From Delphinus delphis (lineage: Eukaryota > Chordata > Mammalia > Artiodactyla > Delphinidae): a stretch of DNA of 64,000 bases. Made by a program: the position numbers and the translations under genes. The notes beneath the pieces are model-generated. The model did not search any database and was not told where the DNA came from. It saw only the letters and a list, made by a program, of their open reading frames with translations. The stretch lies in NCBI RefSeq assembly GCF_949987515.2, contig NC_082689.1, positions 12,205,501 to 12,269,500 of the forward strand, in the 5' to 3' direction. Position 1 is the stretch's first letter. Each line of letters starts with the position of its first letter. Shown piece by piece: positions 22,390 through 34,646 of this stretch.

Positions 22390-23330
22390 CTACTATAGTG
22401 GACTGTTGAGATTGCTACCGACACGTAGAGAGGGAGGAGTATCACAGTGGGTTAGAAGAGACTGAGTATGCCTTAGAGTTTAAGCTTAGAAAAGTAGATT
22501 TAAATAAATTAAATGAATGGGGAGGTCACTTCCTCTCAGGAAAACAGTATGAAGAAAGATTGTGAGTTGAGAGCAGGCATAGGGCAGAAAGCTTGTGTGG
22601 GATGAGATTGGCCATGAAGACTGGTACAAATTTCAGGAGGGTCTTGAGGTCCAACCTCATCAGTTTGATTCTATGGTTTTTTTTTTTTTAGACCAGTAGG
22701 AGGACATTTTTGAAAAGGGGAACGAAATGTTGATATTTATTTAAATTTGGGAATGCAACGTATAGGATCAATAGGAATATGGAATGAGTAAAAGCAGAAA
22801 GACTACATACGGTGTTCAAGAAGTGACAATACTAGGATGACAGTGGTGCCCTTTTTTACTTTTTTTTTTCCATACTTTGTGTTCTTAGATGTTTCCAAAT
22901 TTTTTTGCATGGAGCAATTAGGAAAATGAAACTGCTAGGGAGGATAAAGTGGAAGGCTTCTTTTTTATGAATGATGAATTTGGTTTTGATCATGTTGATT
23001 TGGGTATTGTGTGAGGAGGAATGTCCTTAGGTAGCTGGAGATCCAGGCTAGAATTACCCAAGAAAGCAGAATGGAGGCACAGATCTGAACCATCAGCATA
23101 GGAGAAATTAAAATCATGAGAAACTATAATGATAATATATGATGCTTTAGGTAAAGGATTAAAGACAGCTTTGGATAATTTCCCATTAGTGGCTGGGGGA
23201 AGGAGGAAAAAGTAAAAATGAGCAGTAGGACACAGGGGAAAAAAATGGTAGCCAAGTATAGTCCTGGAAAAAAATGGGTGTTCACTGCCCCATTGTGCTT
23301 GAAGGTCAAGTCTGAAAATTGTGAAAACAA
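22390..23330 (+). repeat. Ancient G/A-rich interspersed repeat, family not named
   Basis: The region resembles, in word order, a common ancient mammalian repeat whose landmarks are a '...tcatgttgatttggg' block followed by 'gctggagatccaggct' and 'cagatctgaaccatcagcatagg'. Related blocks, same strand, occur near 51040 and 54975. I cannot name the family with confidence. Confidence 0.45.
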
Positions 23331-23884
23331 TCTTTAGTTTGCCAAGAAGAGAGTAATTTGTCTTTTTTGGTGGGGGGGGCAGTGGGGAGAGCCACATATA
23401 GGTCGAAGAGTGAACAGAAAGTTTGGATTTCAGGATATTGGGGAGTGAACTAGGGTTGCGGAAATGAATCCATGACTGAATGGATGGAAGCATGGCTGTA
23501 ATTAAGGAAAACAGAAGAGTCAAGAGAGAGATTTTCGAGAGCTCTTTACCTCAGAAAGGGATGCCTTTTTAAAAACATTGAGAACAGGGTGGGTGAGGGA
23601 GCTAAGGGCTGATGGCCTTGTTTCTTTGCAGGAAAGTAAGGGCAAGAATTTGCTGGCAAAAATAGAATGCAGCAGTAAGAAAAATAGAAATATTTATGCA
23701 GTAGCATCTCATATATCAGTCCTACCTTTAATTTATGTATTACCAAATATGCTTTGAAAAAAAGGCAAGGTAACAAGTGCCTTCAGTTTCAGACGGATAA
23801 AATTATTGAATCTGCTCTTCATATATAAAGAATGATTTATTTTTAAGTTTTTCCTTGGCCATGAAATGAAAATACTAAGTATAT
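23331..23884. other. Unassigned sequence
   Basis: An antisense 177-codon open frame covers 22990-23523, mostly in the G/A-rich repeat; its protein is low-complexity and not recognisable. Confidence 0.35.
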
Positions 23885-24715
23885 CTTCTATGGTGGACAC
23901 TGTATGCACCTAGATTCTCCTCCTGGATTGAAGGATCTATTTCCCCAGCTGCTGGGAATGCCGCCAGACAACACTCTTTAGCTGTCATTCCACTTTGGAA
24001 ATTGCCTTGGTTGAAGAAATGTGCCCCACCCGAGGTCATATCTCCTTCTAGATGGCCCACATTTTGTGACTGATCAATATATGGTATATAGACCTGCCTG
24101 ACCACACGCCCCTCTCCGGCAGAGAACCAGTCTGAAGGTCTATCTAAGCTCTAGAGCCTCCCACATGGTCCCCTGGGTTCTTCATTGGGATGTATCACAC
24201 AGCCTCTTTTCTTCCACAAAACAGGTGCTTGAGAACACTCCCTAAACATCCTTTGTGCCGATCTATGTTTCAAAGTTCCCTTCTCAGGGAAACAAACCTG
24301 CAATGGAAAGAGTTAATCCTCCAGTGGCTGTAAATGATGCTAGAAGAAGCCATCAGAATTTGTCTCCTTCATGATTCACCTCAGCTGAAGAAAACTTTCT
24401 CTACCAAGTCATGTTTTCTTCTGGGAACGATCCACATTCAATGACTGATCAAGGTGGTGACATAAAGGGCTGCCATTTCACTCTAACTTGGGACAATTCT
24501 TATAGGCCAGCATACATTCAAAGCTCCCCATGGCATTGGCTGAGGCCTTAGTTGAGACTGCATTGCTGCTCAGCTTCTCCTTCTGTCCAATTCTCTTTCC
24601 TTCCTTCCCTGCCATAGGTGGGAGTCCAAGGGCACTCCTTAAGTAACCTCCTGCATGCTCAGCTCCGTCTGAGAGTCTGCTTACTGTGGAACTTAACCTG
24701 TGACATCTTGCTAAC
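23885..24715 (+). repeat. LTR-like repeat, possibly ERVL-related
   Basis: Two stretches end in similar words typical of some ERVL LTR 3' ends: 'ctcagggaaacaaacctgcaa' near 24284-24304, and 'agctccgtctgagagtctgc' followed by 'ggaacttaacctgtgaca' near 24661-24706. This suggests two related LTR pieces in the same orientation. There is no coding sequence. Confidence 0.45.
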
Positions 24716-25172
24716 TCAGGTTTCATTTTCTAACACTAATTTTTACTGTAATGAAGTATTCCAATAAGGTCCCACTGTTGTATTTGACCCTCCTGGAAAT
24801 AAGTAAGTTGTTCATATATTTTATTTCTTTTCATGGAGACATATTCCTCCTGTATCCATGGTTTAAGGTTTTTAAAGGTCCACTGACAATGCCACTTGGT
24901 TTAGAAAGTTTGTGTGTTATGTTTTGCTTCATTAATTTCAATTCTCAAACACTTATTTTAATTTTATTTGAGATTCTTTTCAAATTTCCTGATGTCTCTA
25001 CAGAATATTAGTCAAAACATGTGTATATTTGGTCATGATATATAGAAGATGATTTCTGTTACTCCTTTACTGAATATTGAACAAGTGTTTCTATAATGCT
25101 GATAACTTCAGCTGAGTGTGGCAAAAATTGCTGGTTTTTATCCAATATCCATTTCCCTTTATGATTTAAAGC
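24716..25172. other. Unassigned sequence
   Basis: No gene or nameable repeat. Confidence 0.4.
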
Positions 25173-25249
25173 TTCTTTTCTCCCCTCCCCTCCCCTCCCT
25201 CCCCTCCTCTCCTCTCCTCTCCTCTCCTCTTTTCTCTTCTTTTCTTCTT
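25173..25249 (+). repeat. 77-base homopyrimidine tract
   Basis: An unbroken C/T run built from (tcccc)n and (cctct)n units. The minus strand carries several G3/G4 runs spaced by single A residues, and the (cctct)n part is mirror-symmetric, so triplex and quadruplex folding are both possible. Confidence 0.92.
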
Positions 25250-25615
25250 GTTTTAGGAGAGTGTAAACCTACCTTGTTAAATACTGCATTTCCCATCCTC
25301 TCTTGTAGCTAAGTATGGCCATGTGATTCTTTTCTGGGGATTTTCAGTGTAGATGGAAATGACGTACGCAACTTCTAGAGCAGGAGAACTGCCTGCTGAT
25401 GGATGTGAACACAATGGCAGGAACTAGGGGAGAGACCTCGGACCTTGTTGAGGATGGCAGAAAAACAACACAGATGAAACCTGGCTTTCAACACAGGCCA
25501 TCACATCAGCCAAGACTTTTACATGAGAAAGAAAGAAACAAACATGTATCTTATTTAAGCCATTATTATTTTGGGTCTTTCCATTACAGCAGCCAAATCA
25601 ATTCTCTAACTAATC
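25250..25615 (+). repeat. LTR- or MER-type repeat remnant, family not named
   Basis: The words 'ctctcttgtagctaagtatggccatgtga', 'cttatttaagccattatta' and 'ttacagcagccaaatc' follow each other as in a common mammalian medium-repetitive element that ends in '...aagccactgttattttgg...cagcagc'. The family name is not certain. Confidence 0.45.
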
Positions 25616-25977
25616 TTGTAAGAATATGCCTCTCTTAGGGTAGTCCCTAATGTTATATTCATATAATCAGTTAGTAGTTGCTTGCCATTAGGTTGGGAAA
25701 TACATGAATTCTTCTAAAACTACACTTATTCACCTGGGATATGCGTGACTCCACGGATAGGTGGTGGCATGCCAGAGTTCAATAACCCTTAGGATCAGTA
25801 TGACATGTCTTCTCCAAATACTCACTTTACTCAAAGTTTAATCACAAAATAAATTTCAAAACTGTCCCAAAGATAATTAAATTAGTTTAATATTCGTATA
25901 CGTATGTATTAAAGAATAATACAAAACTACCATGATATTTTAGGACAAACACAACACTTAAAAAATATTTAAGGCTT
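25616..25977. other. Unassigned sequence
   Basis: No gene or nameable repeat. Confidence 0.4.
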
Positions 25978-26021
25978 GAGATGGGCTACTTTTTTTTTTT
26001 TTTTGAGATGGGCTACTTTTT
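25978..26021 (-). mobile_element. Apparent poly(A)-only retrotransposition event
   Basis: The sequence gagatgggctact followed by T residues occurs at 25978 and again at 26005, separated only by a T tract (about 25990-26004). This is the layout of an L1-type insertion in which only the poly(A) tail, on the minus strand, was copied before 5' truncation. The second copy ends ttttt|ga, close to the preferred L1 endonuclease site. Replication slippage is an alternative. Confidence 0.6.
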
Positions 26022-26702
26022 GATGTATACCCCAGCCTACCAGTGGCCTTATGTTCCCAATCCCTTTGCCTTTATGGCGCTTTTGGGGAAATTTTTGAAA
26101 AGCACTTTTCCATAGCGCTATTCTGTCTCAGTGTCAGGAGCTCTCAGGCTGAATCAAAATGACTTTTCCTTATTTATATCAGCATTTAATTTTGTTCCAT
26201 ATGGGTCATGATATCATTTATTAAATTGATGCTTTGATGTTTTAGAAATACTATATTTTAGAAATTGTAGAACTGACTTTTGTGATTTTTCTAGACTTTA
26301 TTCTTCGAGTTTTTTTTAGATATCCTTATTACCATTTTCAACAGAGGTCTTATTTATTCCAGCTCAGTAGTTATACATGGCTGAGTCTGGCTCAGACCAC
26401 GGAGGCCAATTTATTGTTTTTGGCTGTCCTTCTCTAACTTTGTTATTCAAACCCTTGGGTGGCTGCATGCTCATTTTTGAGTGTCTGATAGAGTTTGAGA
26501 GATTCCAAACACATAATACAGAATGTTAGAAGGCTACTTGGGTTCTATTCAGTGATATACGTTTGGGTATAAAGTTCAAAACTGCAAATATAAATGGATT
26601 TTCTTCCTTATTGCAATCAGACTTCAGCCTCATTTCATCCTCCAGATTATTCAACATAAGAGCTAACAGTGGGGACAAAGATCAGATAGAGAGTTGAACA
26701 TG
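26022..26702. other. Unassigned sequence
   Basis: No gene or nameable repeat. Confidence 0.4.
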
Positions 26703-26924
26703 TCTAATAGAGGTTTTTTTTTTTGCGGTACGCGGACCTCTTACTGTGGCCTCTCCCGTTGCGGAGCAACAGGCTCCGGACGCGCAGGCTCAGCGGCCAT
26801 GGCTCACGGGCCCAGCCGCTCCGCGGCATGTGGGATCCTCCCGGACCGGGGCACGAACCCGTGTCCCCTGCATCGGCAGGCGGACTCTCAACCACTGCGC
26901 CACCAGGGAAGCCCTCTAACAGAG
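26703..26924 (-). mobile_element. CHR-2-like SINE, short form, antisense, with duplications
   Basis: The body is 26713-26914, with an 11-base T run and then the reverse complement of the SINE ending 'ccaccagggaagccc'. The flanks tctaatagag (26703-26712) and tctaacagag (26915-26924) differ by one base. It is the same short subtype as the copy at 2359-2565 and still rich in CpG, so it is fairly young. Confidence 0.95.
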
Positions 26925-27984
26925 TTTGGAAGAGGGACCTTTTAGGGTGGCTTTGGAATGTTTAGAGATACACATTACCTGGCACTTCTGAAAGCCAGGT
27001 AGAATGCCTTTGCTCTGTGTCCTTACGAAATGGGTATATTCATGAAGGGGATGCAGAAAAGAGAACACTTTCGCTCCACACTAATTATCAACAAGGGGTC
27101 CCTTCTCCTTAGGCCAGTGACTACTGAAATTAAAATATTGGATACAGGAGACAATCATCCTGTATTTGTGGTTTCAGATCAACCTCAGAGTGCTAACCAT
27201 AAGCTGAGCAGCATAAGGAGTATAAAGATTAAGGAACAAACACACACATGAGAAAGATGGTACATGAAACAAAGGACACTGCAAACCCATCAGTGATTAA
27301 CTGTCCAAATGCTGTGGAAGTCGCATTTAGAGCATGCTGGCCAATAGATCATGGCACCTGGCAAAGTCAGCTGCAGCTGAAGAAAAGCCTGAAAAAAGGG
27401 ACCCTTTATATAACCACAGTTATGTTTCAGCAACTCAGTGAGAAAAGTTGTCACCTGGCAAGGAGTATGAAGTGAAGACATGAGCATTAGTAGGGGATCT
27501 GATACATGTGTCCGCTCTGCACGGAGAAGCTTGAGCAAGTCTCCCGTCTGCCCTGGGTCTCATTCTTGTCACTCTAAGATGTTTCTTGATGATTCAGCTA
27601 AGGACACTTGGTCCGCAGCCGCAGGAACCAATTTTGCCTGCTTAAGCAGAAAAGTGATTTACTGGAAAGATGTGTGGTTGTTCACAGAATCTAGTAGAAT
27701 GCTGATGGAACCAGGTTCACTTTGGGAGTCTAGGAAGTAAAAAAAAAAAAGCAAGAATGTCACCCCTGGGATGAATCCAGCTTTTTTGCCCTTTGCTCTA
27801 GGATCAACTTTCAGGCAGAATCCGATCTGCTTAGTTTGAGTCACGTGGAGGAGACTGGGGATGGACAAGGTACTTTGCTTGACAGACCCTCTAAACTGTA
27901 TCCAGTGAAAAAAGTAGAAAAGGAGAAATGGAATATCTTTTGCCACCTTCCAGTCAATGCACAGCACTATTCTGACTTTGAGTG
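26925..27984. other. Unassigned sequence
   Basis: No gene was seen. The part at about 27600-27970 has the feel of a decayed medium-repetitive element but I cannot name it. Confidence 0.35.
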
Positions 27985-28150
27985 CTGGTAGTTACATTAT
28001 CTTGGACAAGTTAATGAAAATCATTTGTATCTGTTTCCTCATCTGCAGTGACAGTGCCTAATTCAAAGTGTGGTTGAGAGGTTACATTCATGTAATTATG
28101 TTAAATCTTCTAGTGAATGGAACATAGTAAACACTCAATGAATGGTCTTT
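27985..28150 (+). repeat. MIR fragment, sense
   Basis: 'cttggacaagttaatgaaaat', 'gtttcctcatctgcagtg' and 'ggaacatagtaaacactcaatg' are in MIR order. Confidence 0.78.
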
Positions 28151-28514
28151 TCTTCCTCTTAATCTTTGGAGGAAGGACTGGTATATGGTTTAGGATGTGT
28201 CACGAATATCTACAAGTATGTTTTTCTGTGCATGGCCATGGTAATGGCTTTCTCATGTCTATCTATGCTTGTCTATTTATGAGCGTGTCACTATCAACGA
28301 ATGTTTGTCAGTACTTCTTTGGGTACACAGTGCTGAGATACAAAGATGTATATATGATATGGTGTTTTGAGGAACTGTAAAAAGGTAAATAAACATAAAA
28401 GTTAATAAACACATCAGTTATAAAACATATGTGGCAATGTTTCCAAGTGCTAAATAAGAACTTCTAAGCAAAGTGTAACCACAGAAGTTTATAATGATTA
28501 TATAGCTTTTTTTT

Positions 28515-29520
28515 TTAAGAGAACTTAAAAAATATTTACTATATCATATATTCAGAAAAGCCCACAGGTCATAAGTAGATGGCTCAAAGAATTTTCAAAG
28601 TGAACACACCCATGTAACTACTACTTGGGTGAAGAAATAGAACATTTCTAGTGGCCAAGAAGGATCTCCTTGAGCTCTGCTTATTCACTAGCCATCTTTC
28701 TGTAAAAAATACCTTCACTTCTACCACCTTGGGTTCATTTTACCAGTTTCTGAACTTTGTGTCAGTGGAATCACACAGTGATAAATTTCTTTATATATGG
28801 TTTCTTTTGCTCAACATTACACTTGTGAGATTCGTGCATGCTGTTGTGAGTAGCAATAGTTTGTTTCCACTGTTGCTCAGCGTTCCATAGTATGAATATA
28901 TTAATATTTTTTTATCTATTCTACTGTTGGTGGACATTAGTGTTGTTTCTGATTTGAGCTATTAGGGATCGAGATGCTATAAGCATTCTTGTAACAGTCT
29001 TTTGCTGCACCCATGCATGCATTTCTTATGAGTATGTTCCTACGGATTGAATTGGAGGGTTTTAGGATATATCTTCAGTTTTAGTAGATATTATTTTCCA
29101 AACCAGTTGTACCAGCTTATAGTCTCACCACCAGTATTTAAACGTTTTAGTTGCCACACGTTTTCCTCCTTCTTAACTTTACCCTTTGTTGTGGGTGTGT
29201 GGTGTTACCTCACTGTAATTTTAATTTGCATTTCCAGCCTAATAACTGTCTTTACCATCCTTTCCTTTCTGTTTATTGAGCACTTGGATATCCTAGTGTG
29301 AAATGCTCATTCAAGTATTTGCTCATTTTTCTCTTGGGTTGTTAAAATTTCTTATTAATTTGTAGACATTAAAAAATATTTTGGACACAAAATATTATAA
29401 AAACCTTTTCTTTCAATGTGTGTTGCCTTTGTAATCTCTTAATTAATTGATGAATTGAGGTTAATTCATTTTTAATAAATTAAGAAATTAATTCTTAATT
29501 TTAATATAGTATAATTTATC
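28515..29520 (-). repeat. Old L1M fragment, antisense
   Basis: Antisense L1M 3' UTR and ORF2 C-terminal part: 'gaacacacccatgtaactac', 'gagattcgtgcatgctgttg', 'ccatagtatgaatatatta', 'gcttatagtctcaccaccag', 'ttaatttgcatttccagcct' and 'ttgctcatttttctcttgggt'. It is strongly diverged. Confidence 0.75.
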
Positions 29521-31399
29521 AGTCTTATCTTGCATGGTTAGGTTTTTGTTTGTATCATGTGTAAGATAACCATCAAGGGGTTGACAAGGTGTTTCCTTCT
29601 GAGGGCTGTGAGGACAATATATTCTATGTCTTTCTCCTAGTTATCTTTTTGGGAGACACAGTTCAACACAGAGAGGGGTTCTATCAGAGCACATTGTTAT
29701 CCAGAAGGGTATAGTATTTCAAGTGCGAATATGGGGGAAATCAGACATTTTACTATTTTATTATCATATTTTATCGTATCATATTTTGTCATATTTCATT
29801 GTCATGTGTGCATCTATATACAGGCAAAAGTTGAATGTTAGGGTATAGGACTATCTGGTGAATGTCTATTTTTCTTCTACTGAGTAATAATTTCTATCTT
29901 GATTCCTTTCCCTTTCCCTTCCAGAACTGCCTGCAACAATTTGTATGCTAGACCCTGTCCAAAGATGTTTTGAATTTCACTATTATTATTTTTTAACAAA
30001 AACAATCCTGTGAATTTATTTAGTATATATTTTTAAAGTGTTATTTCAAATTAGTGAAAAAAAGGAAGGGGTTCAATAAATAGTATTGGGACAACTGACT
30101 AGAAATTTAAGAGAAAAATTAAATTGAATCTATAACGCACAATTCCAAATTTCCAAAGCAGACTAAAAGGAAAACATTTAAAAATATCAGCGGAATCACT
30201 TTAGCACAAAAAGTGACCTCCTGCTCAGTAAGCATGGCACCGGAGAATTTCACTATTATTTTTAATGGAGGGTTTTCTCATCTGCAGCTGGTTACTAGCT
30301 CTATCCATCTTCCTGTCCGTGTCACTATCTGCTTCTTCTCAACAATGGGCAATTGGCTTCCTGACCTTATGTGCTTGAATCATTGGAACTGAGAACATTC
30401 TCTCCACCAGCAGCTCCTGCCCGCTCCACACTCCTATAGTTTCTGTCAAGCTACTAGATTATGGAATTAATCTTGCCCAGAGGAAGGGGAATTTGAAAGA
30501 GCCTTAGGCCAGCAGCTCATGGTGGCTTGTTCCATTATGATCCTGTTCTGTGGCTCTTATGTTCCTTTGTGAGCACAAAAGGGAAAAAACCTTCCTTTCC
30601 CTTCACATACAGAGCCTAGACCTTTCAGTCTTGCACTTCTATCTCTGAGTCCTACTCACTTCCACCTAATCTAGGGCCCTTTAAGAGACTCAGCCAGATG
30701 AGAGGACTTAGAAAGAACAGATGTTTGCCTACTGGGGCCAGATCACTAAGACGTTCCTGCACGTATATTCTTCTCTCAAATATTTTTTGACATCTTCTTT
30801 GTAAGTAAGCCCCATTCAGCTACCCTGGCCTTGTTCTCCGAATATATATGTATGCTTTATTGCTGTCTCTAGTTCTGTCCAACCAAGAAATACTTTTCTC
30901 ACCATGCTCCATTTTCTCTTTTCCCTCTAATTTCATCACTCAAGCTCTGGGCCCAGCAGTGATTAGCACTCTTTGAAGCACTGCCCTTGCTGTAACTTTG
31001 GACTATTCCCTTACTTAGAGTCAACACCCCTAGACTAAAGTCCTCTGCACGTGCCCCAGGGATCAAGACTGGAACCTGCCTACCTTCTTCTAAGTGTGGA
31101 TTTAGACGCCTTTGCATGATGGAGAAAGACACCTCTTCCAGGTGGACGCAGCCATGCTCCTGGATGCCCTCCATGGTGAGTGGAGACGGATCCCCCCACT
31201 CAGTCACTCTCCCTGGCATCTTTATGCAATGAACAAAGTGCATAAAGAATGGGACAGCCCTGTGCCTGGACCTCTTCCCTTTTTCTCTTGTATGAATCCT
31301 GGCCTCCTTTGGTTGCTGTCCCCGCCTTTTTTTAACCTTCAAAAAGTTTATCTCCTGAATATCCACATCCAAACCTTTTAGCTCTGGCCCACTTTGTCA
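29521..31399. other. Unassigned sequence with a possible LTR scrap
   Basis: Near 29585-29675 the words 'ctgagggctgtgagga' and 'gggagacacagttcaac' look like an antisense scrap of an MLT1-type LTR. A 157-codon antisense open frame (30899-31372) has no recognisable domain. Confidence 0.3.
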
Positions 31400-33429
31400 C
31401 TAAGTTAATCACAGTGGAGGATTCAGGAGCAATCATAGAGCAACTGAAATAGCCATTTAGTCATGTTGGGGGTGCGAATCGGAGTTCCCAGAATCCTGGA
31501 TGGGAAATTTGATGCCTAAGACCCGAAGTGCAAAGATATACGTATCTATTGAAAGATTGGGTCCGGTTCACATTTACTATTTCAATACCCACAAGTGATT
31601 GAGATTTCATAAAACCATAAAGGAGGTAATAATATTATTCATAACAGTACATAAGTACACTCAGAATCTAGGTTTTCTCACTGATTCAAGAGAAAACATT
31701 AAGACAGCCTATCTGTTATGAAAAGGTCTTGGTTTATTAAAAATCCATTGTACATTTGAAGTGAATTGACCACTTTTCTTGAAAGACTGTTTAAATATAG
31801 CAATAAGAAAATGGATGCATATTAAAAAAAAATTGGGTGCCAATAGCTGGTTCTGAAGCTCATTAAAACAAATGAAAGACTTGGAATGTTTTCTTGTTTT
31901 TTTTCTTTTTCTTTTTGGCAGAAATTACACACCCACATTGCAAGTTTAATGATTCTATGTTTGTGATTAAAACTTGAGTAATATTTTTTTTTCCTTTGAA
32001 GAACATAATAAATGCATGTGGCCTCCATAATAACTGGTACTTCTCTGTCATAGGGTAGAATTTCTGGGTGCTTAAAAATATTAACTCCTTTGCATAATAA
32101 TACTCAGGAATAATTTTTATCTTATGGCTCCCATTATATCAATGAGAAAACAAAAATAAAAGGATTGTGTCAGGTCGGTGGCAGGATCTCACAAATTCAG
32201 TCACACATGTAACCCAAGCCCAGGGTTACGGCCCCCTGTGGGGAACTGGGAAAGACCTTATCGGATTAGTTGCCATATGGGCCCATGAAGTCGAATCATA
32301 ACACCTCGCCTCCCTTCCCTGCTTCCTATCGTATAGACCTTCCGTGGGTGATATTAATTTATAAGAATCTGTATGCAATTCCAATTACGCTTAATCTACA
32401 CAGAATTAAAAACACAAATCTTGTTCCCAGAGGCAATGTAGAATGCACTATTGATGAACAACTTATCTGTTCCCTGCTTTCCAAACATACCAGTTTATTA
32501 ATTCCTTAGTATGTTTTCTCCATTCCAATGCCCTCCACCCCCAACAGAAAGCAAATCCAAAAATAAGTAGTCGGTCCCTAAATCGAATAGGGGCAAAATC
32601 AAATCGAATCTCGTCCCAGGAAACCCTAACCTTTTCTGATCGATGGGCCTCATTCCTCATTCCCGCAGTCCTTGGTCAGCCTGGCAGCCAGCCTGGTTGG
32701 CTCTGGGCAGCAGGGCACTAAAGGATGACCCTGGTTGTCTGTTTCACAAAGCTGGAGGTTTTGCTCAGTTGCTTGGCCAATCAAATAGGATTCTATTTAA
32801 AATAGCATTTTTTTTTTCAACCTTGGCCTCTGAAGTCTTCCAGAGTATTGGAAACCTGTTAAAACATAAACATATGTCGCGCAGAGAGAGGGATAGTCAA
32901 AGAAATCAGGATGGCAGAGTCAAAGATGCAAATTAAAACCCAGGAAGAATCAATTACATAGGCACCAAAGGTCTGTGTAAATGATTAAATGAGACAGAAG
33001 TTCATCTTGAGATGAATAAATTACAGGAATGTGTGAAAAAAAATGAAGGCACGAGAGACTTGTGAAAGGGAGGATGAGTGAATAGCTGTGAGAGAAGAGA
33101 GTTAATACAGGTGATGTGCACACGGTCTCAGGTTTTGGTTATTAGCTTGATTAAATATGCAAAAATGTTGCCATAGCCTCTGGGTAATTGTACAAAACAT
33201 GAATGCAAACGGTGGACTCCCACTGCTAGAAGAATAACAAGAGGAAAGGCTTTGCATTCCTCTTGGGGCTGTGAGCACATGTCTCTGGAAACACCACACT
33301 ATTCCTCTTTGTACCCAGTGCTCTGTCCTCAAGCTTCATCATGACGAACTGAGCCTTTTGGTCTCCCTCCTGCCTGGCTGAAGAGCCCTGGGTTAGGCTG
33401 CCTTATAATAATCTCTGTCATTGTGTATG
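31400..33429. promoter_or_regulatory. Repeat-poor, CpG-retaining segment (candidate conserved non-coding DNA)
   Basis: No LINE, SINE or LTR is visible here. Between 32161 and 32660 I count 14 CpG dinucleotides in 500 bases of otherwise AT-rich sequence, well above the neighbouring stretches. The word tcgaat occurs three times (32291, 32583, 32604) and atcgat once (32639). A CCAAT box (ggccaatca) lies near 32775. Regulatory function is an inference from composition alone. Confidence 0.3.
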
Positions 33430-33580
33430 TTTCCCTAAGTGCTTTCATGTATATCACTTAATGCTTAAAACTATGTGAGAATGGCAAGCATCACTACAGT
33501 TCCAGCTTTCTGGGGCCGCAACTGGAAAACAGAGAAACTTAGGTAGCCAGTCACATAGAGCCAGCAGCTGCCCTAGGGCT
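33430..33580 (-). repeat. MIR fragment, antisense
   Basis: 'aagtgctttcatgtatatcac' and 'ggaaaacagagaaacttagg' followed by 'cagtcacatagagccagcag' fit the reverse complement of MIR. Confidence 0.68.
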
Positions 33581-34009
33581 GCCGTGTACAGTTAGGCAGG
33601 TTGTGTAGCACACAAGATTGCTGGTTAAGAGGGTGAAAGGCGGCTGTAATGCAAACCCTGTTCTCTTCACCACACTGTGCACCTTGACACAAGCTTTTCT
33701 TCCTGGAGGTAGGGGCATTGTTTCCTAGTTGGCAAAGGAAAAATTTAAAGACCAGCAGTGGCCCTGAGCTGGCCTTGGGTCTCTTGGGTCTCCCACTCTG
33801 GTTTGGTCCTGCCCTAAGATAGTTCTCTTCCTTCCTCTCTTTTATGCAATTCAGGGTCCTCCCTTCATCTCAGGCTCAACAGCCTAAAAATACTACCATG
33901 CTCAGTTATCTAGGTCTTTTAATTGTTTCTCAGGGGTTTTTCTTCCACGTAATAATCCTTTTAATTTTTTATTGTTCTTCACTGTTTCAAAGGGCTTACA
34001 TTGTCTTAA

Positions 34010-34120
34010 AAACAACCTCATCCAGAAATGCTTACCCTCACTTTACAGAGAAACACCTCAGGGAGAATTTCTCAAGGGTGGGAGGAAAAGCCTGGGTTAG
34101 AGGCGGATCAGATCCCTGGT
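34010..34120 (-). repeat. Possible MIR fragment, antisense
   Basis: 'tcactttacagagaaacacc' followed by 'ggtttcaggcctg' fits a decayed antisense MIR weakly. Confidence 0.4.
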
Positions 34121-34422
34121 TTCAGGCCTGCTCACCGTGCGACATTGCCTCAGGCCCAACTCCATAAGAATCTCTCCTGGCTTCTTTCTAAGTAACTGTA
34201 CCTATTTTTACCTCTTCCATGAATCTATTCATGGTTTCATCAGATAGGCCAATAATACCCAGCTTCTTCCGTGCTGAAATTTGATGAAATGTCCACTTAA
34301 TTTTGGCCCAAGGCAAGGACCCTGGCTTAATTCCTTTTGTTAACATTCCTACTGAATGCTGAGTTTCCATGGGATCTGTCACTCCTCCCCACTCGTCCCC
34401 ACCTAAACCTCTAAAGGGGCCA

Positions 34423-34532
34423 ATCGATCCCATCTCCATGTTTCCTCCCATCAGACTGAATCGATTCAGAAATCATCTCTGTGGGCAGGAGAGAGGAATG
34501 AGTTTTATTTATGGTTATAAATAGGGTGTGGC
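34423..34532. promoter_or_regulatory. Cluster of transcription-factor-like motifs
   Basis: Within 110 bases there are two atcgat words (34423 and 34460), the second inside the perfect 14-base palindrome ctgaatcgattcag (34456-34469). They are followed by ttataaatag (34515-34524), which fits both a MEF2 site and a TATA box, and gggtgtggc (34524-34532), a CACCC/KLF-type box. The motif definitions are established; use in vivo is inferred. Confidence 0.3.
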
Positions 34533-34646
34533 TGGGATCCAACACCAAAATGCAGTTCTGATTATCTACCTACCCCGTCCCAGTCTGCAGAGCTGGGGGA
34601 CAAAGCTTCCTATGGGGCGGGGGGACCTAGAGGAGGAAAAAAGGGC

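Noticed and set aside
22990..23523. 177-codon antisense open frame
   Set aside because: It lies mostly in an ancient G/A-rich repeat; low-complexity product, no domain, and purine-rich DNA gives chance antisense frames.
30899..31372. 157-codon antisense open frame near a gtgagt donor-like word
   Set aside because: The donor-like word is on the opposite strand, the product has no recognisable features, and no partner exon is visible.
32161..32660. CpG island promoter
   Set aside because: CpG density is raised over the surroundings but far below CpG-island criteria; kept only as a candidate regulatory segment.
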